Under the pieces are notes generated by a model. That model did no database searches. It was not told where the DNA came from and saw only the letters and a program-made list of their open reading frames with translations. From Coenobita brevimanus (taxonomy: Eukaryota > Arthropoda > Malacostraca > Decapoda > Coenobitidae): 64,000 bases of DNA. Positions 58,496 to 64,000 of the stretch are shown here, piece by piece. The position numbers and the translations under genes are program-made. Positions within the stretch are counted from its first letter, which is position 1. The number at the start of each line of letters is the position of its first letter. The stretch is taken from contig CM064713.1 in assembly GCA_032717465.1 (NCBI GenBank), forward strand, positions 8,975,266 through 9,039,265, read 5' to 3'.

Positions 58496-59235
58496 CCGCC
58501 GCTTGCCTGCTGTTTTTTGCCCTATGAGTCACCTCTGCGCCGGCCATTTCTCAACCTTTTTTTAAATGGCTAAAATGATAGATTTTGATGTGAAAACAAC
58601 GAATTTCATCACTAAAATGCTCACCGAAACTCGGAAATGGGTTTTATTGAGTCCTGCATACTCGTATACAGGTATACTCGCTCTCTCACGCTCACCACGT
58701 AGGTAAGAGAAAGCCGTTTTCTATGTAAGGCATACTCAGGTATTTATGCTGGGAAGGTATAGCAATGTTCAGTACTTTTTTCTGATTACTTATTACTTCA
58801 ACATCTATCAAAATTTCCATGTCTTTCTCACTGTGAATGCATTATCTTACACTTACTCGAAGATAGGTACAACCTGACTTCATTATGTACTGTCCTGGCA
58901 CTTACAAGAAGGTATTTACAACTTCACCATATAGTCCTTACACTTACAAGAAAATATTTACAACTTTCACTTACAAGAAAATATTAACAAAATGACCACC
59001 ATGTACAGCACTGGGTGAGGCCCACAGGCAAAGTGAGGCAGAGTGAGCGTGAGGGGGGGAGCGAGTGAGTGTATGGCCTTGACAGCCTGGGGGATGGTAG
59101 AGGAACAGTTACCATACATGCCTGCCAATTTTTACCTGCGAATCTTGAAAAATGCGGTCACAGTGAATTTTTTTATTTTAAACCATTATAATACAGCACT
59201 GGCACTGGCCGTTTTAAAATGGCCCTGGCACGCGG

Positions 59236-59236
<1 letters not shown>
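58491..59236. other. Unassigned stretch with a short tandem motif
   Basis: Three spaced copies of CACTTACAAGAAAATATT-like sequence lie at about 58,900-58,990. Otherwise nothing recognised. Confidence 0.45.
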
Positions 59237-59300
<64 letters not shown>

Positions 59301-59303
59301 TAT

Positions 59304-59336
<33 letters not shown>

Positions 59337-59337
59337 T

Positions 59338-59412
<75 letters not shown>

Positions 59413-59440
59413 TAGATAGATAGATAGATATAGATATATT
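59237..59440. repeat. (TA)n/(GATA)n microsatellite
   Basis: About 200 bp of TA repeats with GATA interruptions; Ile-Tyr frames here are artefacts. Confidence 0.95.
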
Positions 59441-61977
59441 GTTTGACTAAGCTAAGAAAGCGAGGACACCTTTTCATACACTTTTGATGTGTATGATCTA
59501 CTTACCCCCCCTTGTAGTTTTCATACGAATTTGAACGTGTATGAGCCAATGAATGTAAAAACCACAAGAAAGAAAAGGCGTATGATCTTTCATATACATT
59601 ATAGGCTCGTATGTCCGGCAACAGTGTGCTTAACTTTAAATGTGTGTCACGCTGGTGCAAGTTGCAAATGACAATCTTATACTTTTTGTAGCTAATATAT
59701 TACAATAAATCTTGCTTTGATTGGGACAAGAAAATAGTATTATAGGAAATTTTCATGTGCATTATTTCATGAGAAATTTGATAACAAGATGCAAAATAAG
59801 TCAAACACTAAGAGGGCTTGAATTTAATAGCGCGATATTCTACTTCGTCAAAAAGTTCCACTTTCTTCGTGAATGAACACAATACAGTATTCACATGCTT
59901 ATTTCTACACATATTTATAAGTTTACAAATTAACAGCCCCAAAACAAAAGAAAGGTGAACCTTCTGTCTTTCCAACGCAACAAAAGAATAATTGGTATTT
60001 GTATTGGGGCCCTTTCTGTAACAAAAAGTATAAACTGTACTTTCAGTGCAGAGAAATATCTGACTGGGCTGAAACCAGGAAGGGGGTGTGGAGATGCGTG
60101 GGCCAGTTTTTCCTGAGAGAGTTAAAGCTACCACCGACCTACAAAAATTGTCAGAAACCTTACAGAGAAACAATAAAGGCTATATAAGTCACTTTTCTCA
60201 AAAATGTCCACCATCTTGTTGGAGGAAACAGAGAAACTGAAACTGAGAAACAATATCCTCCTCTGACGTCGTAAGATGGAGGATAAAAAGAAAATTCACT
60301 TGCCCTGGAAACAATTGTAGCTACAGTTAAACTGGTCATATCATTAAAAAGCTTTTGAAGAAAATGATACGTGCTAGTTTACATGGATTTACCATATTTG
60401 CATCATACTTCGGAAAGAAATAGCAAAAATGCACAACGTTCAGCATCAAAACTAGGTTACCTATGAGTTTAGTTATACTTAAAAGGGCCTGTGTCCATTG
60501 TAGAAAGTAGTGGAAATGTTATATATTTAGTTAAGTGGCTTTTCTCCAAATTGGGAAACATATTGCTAAGAAAAGAAAAAAAAAAAAACACCAGACTGAA
60601 ACCATGACTGAGTTATTTCGGAAATTTCTGAAGCCACAAAGCCACAGTGTACCTACACTATAGGAAAGCTAAGGTGTACATATAAATAAGCCTGCTTGCT
60701 CTAACGCATTCCACACTTTCAAGTGTAAATGTGAATGCCTATAGCGTTACTGTTTATCATGTATCACGTGCGATCGCCCAAACAAGTGATGACTCATTTT
60801 CATTAAGTTTCGGACAAAACTCCCTGGGCCTGGCAACGTTCACCTGATTGGGAGTTAGGAGACAGAAGCAATTTTTGCCTGCCCTGTAAACATTAGTTAT
60901 GGTGTAAAAAAAAAAATAATCTGGCGAAAATATCAGCATTTGTTTAGATCAATAAATAATTAAATAAATGACCAATTTTCCCCTTATAATTGCACTGGTC
61001 CCACTAACTTCACTGAATACTGACAGAGTAATTTGTTTCTTGATAGCAGACCGGTGGTTAGGGGTTGTTCTTGGGTACATGCAATAATTTGTCCGTTTTG
61101 TCTTGTGCAAAGAGGGGCTCCACTTGGGAAATCTTCTATGTTCTGCTTCTCTGTATCTCCAGTTCATCTGTTAACTGTCCTTTTCTTGTTGTTATGCTGC
61201 CGGGATATCTGTCTTGCTGGAACAGTTGCTAATTAAAGAGCAACAATCTGCTCGCATTGAGAGGCTGTACAGTAGTTTCGAGTCGATGATCCATCCTACT
61301 TACTGCACTCACGGCTTTGTTTTCCCGCTTCAATATCATCCCGCATAGAGATTTAAGTGCGGCTAATAATATATTTTTAGGCAATTATTTTTCTGATTTG
61401 ATGGCGCTCATGATTTCGACATTAACATTATCTGTGGTTTTCATTTTATAGGACATTTTTCCTTCAGAAATGTTGATTTATGATGTAAAATATTATGAGA
61501 GTTTCTCCACATTTTAACCCTGGAACCATTGAGAGATAGGCTATGCGCTTCACATTCATTCGTACGGCTAAGCCTCAACTTTATTATATTGTGGTATTCG
61601 AGATATACAGTATACGGTAAGAACACCTATATATTACTTTTTGGTGTTGTTTACCTAAATGTTGCTCATTCCACTGTGCAAATGCCAGATACCGCTTTCT
61701 ATGTGAAAGATACTGGGAATCGGGTCATCACTTCTTTGGGTGTTTGTACAGTATTCATACGCACTAAATGCAAAAACATATTTCAAATGAACATAATTAA
61801 ATACAACTGGATAACAAATTAAAAAAAAAAAAAAAGAAAAAAAAAGGAGACTGGAAATGGTAATGATCGGAGGTAATTACATTATTCACTCATTTTGTGT
61901 GCTGATGTCTGTATATAGTTCAAGAGGAATACATTACTGATAATGTAAACAAGACAGTGGCTGTGGAAAACACTCAC
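59441..61977. other. Unassigned, low-repeat stretch, probable intronic or intergenic host DNA
   Basis: No transposon motif or microsatellite of note was found over 2.5 kb, apart from short A-runs. Open frames are short and carry no recognisable domain. It lies downstream (minus strand) of the methyltransferase exon and could be its next intron. Confidence 0.4.
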
Positions 61978-62132
61978 TGCTGTATGGACCTGCCTCCCTG
62001 AGGATAAAATGCCCTCCAGGCCGTAACCAGTCCAATACTCTCTCTGTCATCACCACAGCTTCACGATAACTTAAGTTGCAGTACATGCACCCAGTGAACA
62101 CCATGTCAAAGCTCTCCCTGGGCAACTCCACC
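61978..62132 (-). CDS. Exon of a SAM-dependent methyltransferase, phosphoethanolamine N-methyltransferase-like
   Basis: A 155-bp minus-strand exon with a pyrimidine-tract acceptor (CTGTCTGCAG) at 62,133-62,142 and a strong donor GTGAGTG at 61,971-61,977. The reading frame across it encodes about 51 residues: VELPRESFDMVFTGCMYCNLS (the SFDxVF strand of class I methyltransferases, beta-4) and then an amphipathic helix leading to VLDWLRPGGHFILRE (the L-R-P-G-G turn and beta-5). The W-L-R-P-G-G-x-x-x-x-R-E form is closest to invertebrate phosphoethanolamine N-methyltransferases, which methylate phosphoethanolamine towards phosphocholine. Motif I (the glycine-rich SAM loop) would be on an upstream exon beyond 62,132 and is not seen. 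Other class I methyltransferases remain possible. This is the only likely host coding sequence in the window. Confidence 0.55.
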
Positions 62133-62254
62133 CTGCAGACAGTCAGATACAAAATATAAGTACGTATATTTTGGTTTATATTATATACACATAGAAATTA
62201 GTTATATATATACATATAAACATGTTGTACATGCAGAAATATTCATACATATTG

Positions 62255-62281
62255 TAAATACACACACACACACACACACAC
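62255..62281. repeat. Short (CA)n microsatellite
   Basis: CA run immediately before the fourth CR1-like copy, as in unit 3. Confidence 0.85.
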
Positions 62282-62573
62282 CCAGTAGCATCAAGGAGAA
62301 CAGACGTGGGCTGACGGCGCTCCATATCGAGCCAGCACAGCCAGTGGCATTACCTAAATTAGTATCTTTATATGAGTCAAGCTCTGTACCAGGTTAGACT
62401 AAATGATTTTTTATTATTAAAAAAAAAAATAAGAAGAAGAAGAAGTTTAAACAAGAATTGTTCAAACAGAAAAGAGAACCGAGTAGCGAAAGAATGCGCT
62501 CAGTCAGCTGATTGTTGTTTAGACTACAACTGCCCCAGGGAATGTAAGTACTCTGTGCTTTTAGTATTGCAAA
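62282..62573 (+). other. 5' untranslated region of the fourth CR1-like copy
   Basis: Similar to 51,486-51,773 with many differences and an AAGAAGAAG expansion near 62,433. It shares the ACGGCGCTCCATA and CCAGTGGCATTACC blocks. Confidence 0.7.
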
Positions 62574-64000
62574 ATGGCCACATACTTTAGTAAAGCAAAT
62601 TTGGAAAAGAAGAGGGATAAAGGTAGAAAGCAGGATGACGATTTCTACCAAGAACTGGTTGAAATGGAGACTCACAATAAACTGATAGAGCGTGTACACA
62701 GACCGGAGATGGCTTTCCAGAATGAAATTGATGAAATAAAGAAGCAGATGCACTTGCAAAAGGAAGAAATAGAAAAACCAGGGAGGGAGGTCAACAAGAA
62801 AGACACAACCATATGTGAACTAACAGTGGAATTGAGTACAATTAGGAAGAAAATGAGTGAAATGGCAAGTACAGTAGTTAATCACGAGAGTGTTATGGAA
62901 GAGTTCAAAAATGATACAGAGACAATGAGGCAAGTAAGCAGTCTGATAGACCAGAGCAGTGATATTGAGGAGAAGATAACACAGGTAAATGAAGCTGTGC
63001 AAAGCTACAAAAATGATGTGGAAACCACGTATGCTGAAATGGTGAAAGTGAAGAAAGACTTAGAAACAAGGGTGGAAGAAAAAGCATTAAAAAGGAAGTG
63101 AAAAGAATAATCCAAAACAATCCAAAGTTAGTCAGAGATTCAGTAGATATCAACAAAACTACAGTAATCACTGGTATAGAAGAGGAAGAAGTGAAAAAAC
63201 AAGATCTCAAGAGACAAAAAGGAGATGGCAAATGTAATGAGCTTATTGAAAGAAGTATCAGAGGAAATCTGTAGTAAAGACATGGAGGAACACAAAAGGT
63301 TAGGGAAATAAGAGAAAAGCATGTCGAGACCTCTAAAGGTAACTTTCCAGAGTGTAAACACCGTGGAGGATATACTAAAAAATGCAAAGAATTTTATGGA
63401 AAAAGAGGAGTTAAAAAATGTATGGATAAAAAGATGCCTAACACAAAAGGAACTGGAATTACTGAAAGAGAAGAGGGAGGAAGCAAAAACAAAAAATGAG
63501 GGAAGATCAGAAGAGGAGAAGAACACATTTTTTTTTTACAAAATAATAGGATTGCAGGTACGAAAGTGGTACATAAACAGGAGGGAATAAAAAGGAGGAA
63601 GGTAGTAGAACCATGTCATGACAAGTATATAAACAACACGATAAAGTTGATGTACTGAAATGTGGATGGAATGGTATCTAAATTGTTATAGATGAATGAT
63701 TATGTCAGAGAAAATGAACCACAAATAATATGCCTAACTGAAACAAAATTAACACCAAGGATATCCAATGACATACTAAACTTACAGGAATATATTATAT
63801 GGTTAAGAGATAGAAACTTAAAAAAAGGAGGAGGAACTTAAAAAAAGGAGGAGGAATTATAATATTAACTAAGAAAAATCTAAAAGACAATGAAATAAAG
63901 CTAGATACACCCTTACAAGTAGAACTGATTGCAGTAGAGATCAACACATCTGAAGGGAAAGTAACTGTAGTCAATATGTACATGCCACCCAGATCAAACA
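62574..64000 (+). pseudogene. CR1-like element, fourth copy, diverged, runs off the window
   Basis: ORF1 begins at 62,574 (MATYFSKANLEKKRDKG) and is split by an A loss near 63,087 and an extra A near 63,198. It also carries a TAA near 63,309 (TAC in the other copies). The C-terminal ORF1 part is readable at 63,321-63,590. ORF2 begins at about 63,590 with indels and substitutions (stop-creating changes near 63,658 and 63,690) and a 19-bp tandem duplication at about 63,819-63,856. It reaches the endonuclease region at the window end. It is the most diverged of the four copies. Confidence 0.82.

Noticed and set aside
59808..60173. 121-codon minus-strand frame as a host exon
   Set aside because: No recognisable domain and no convincing splice sites; coding status cannot be supported.

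Overview
This is eukaryotic, almost certainly metazoan, DNA made very largely of mobile elements and simple repeats. The dense (TA)n, (CA)n, (CT)n and (GATA)n microsatellites, the mix of Ty3/gypsy, CR1, RTE, Penelope and piggyBac pieces, and tRNA-derived short elements suggest an arthropod, most likely a decapod crustacean. That assignment is inference. Only one stretch looks like a host gene: a 155-bp exon of a SAM-dependent methyltransferase on the minus strand at 61,978-62,132.

1-8,400: a Ty3/gypsy element with gag, protease, RT, RNase H, integrase and a downstream env-like gene (errantivirus-like layout). It is damaged by stops and frame changes, and its 5' LTR lies outside the window. 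8,400-9,311: microsatellites and an unclassified dispersed repeat. 9,312-15,590: a complete LTR retrotransposon with two 792-bp LTRs, inserted in an AT repeat. Its integrase lies upstream of RT/RNase H, the unusual Gmr1-like order.

15,770-18,350: a damaged APE-type non-LTR element (+). 18,556-21,380: a damaged RTE-like element (-). 21,501-25,034: a second non-LTR 3' fragment (-), split by a 3.15-kb DNA transposon with TIRs of about 347 bp and an unclassified transposase-like gene. 25,035-27,362: microsatellites, two tRNA-derived SINE-like sequences and unassigned DNA.

27,363-55,718: a head-to-tail segmental duplication with a period near 11.56 kb: two nearly identical full units and a more diverged partial third. 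Each full unit carries a CR1-like element, a piggyBac transposase remnant, a microsatellite-tipped palindrome, and a non-autonomous LTR element that holds a tandem ATGTAAC-type array and a nested 5'-truncated non-LTR insertion with its own 9-bp target duplication. In unit 3 the CR1 element is open from end to end (1,298 codons, ORF1 and ORF2 fused).

55,719-64,000: a Penelope GIY-YIG endonuclease fragment (-), an RTE fragment (-) interrupted by a roughly 730-bp insertion with a promoter-like core, long unassigned stretches, the methyltransferase exon, and a fourth, diverged CR1 copy that runs off the window end.

The genes do not form a shared pathway. The elements record successive nested insertions that can be put in relative order. 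Many frame changes fall in homopolymer runs, so some breaks may be sequencing or assembly errors.
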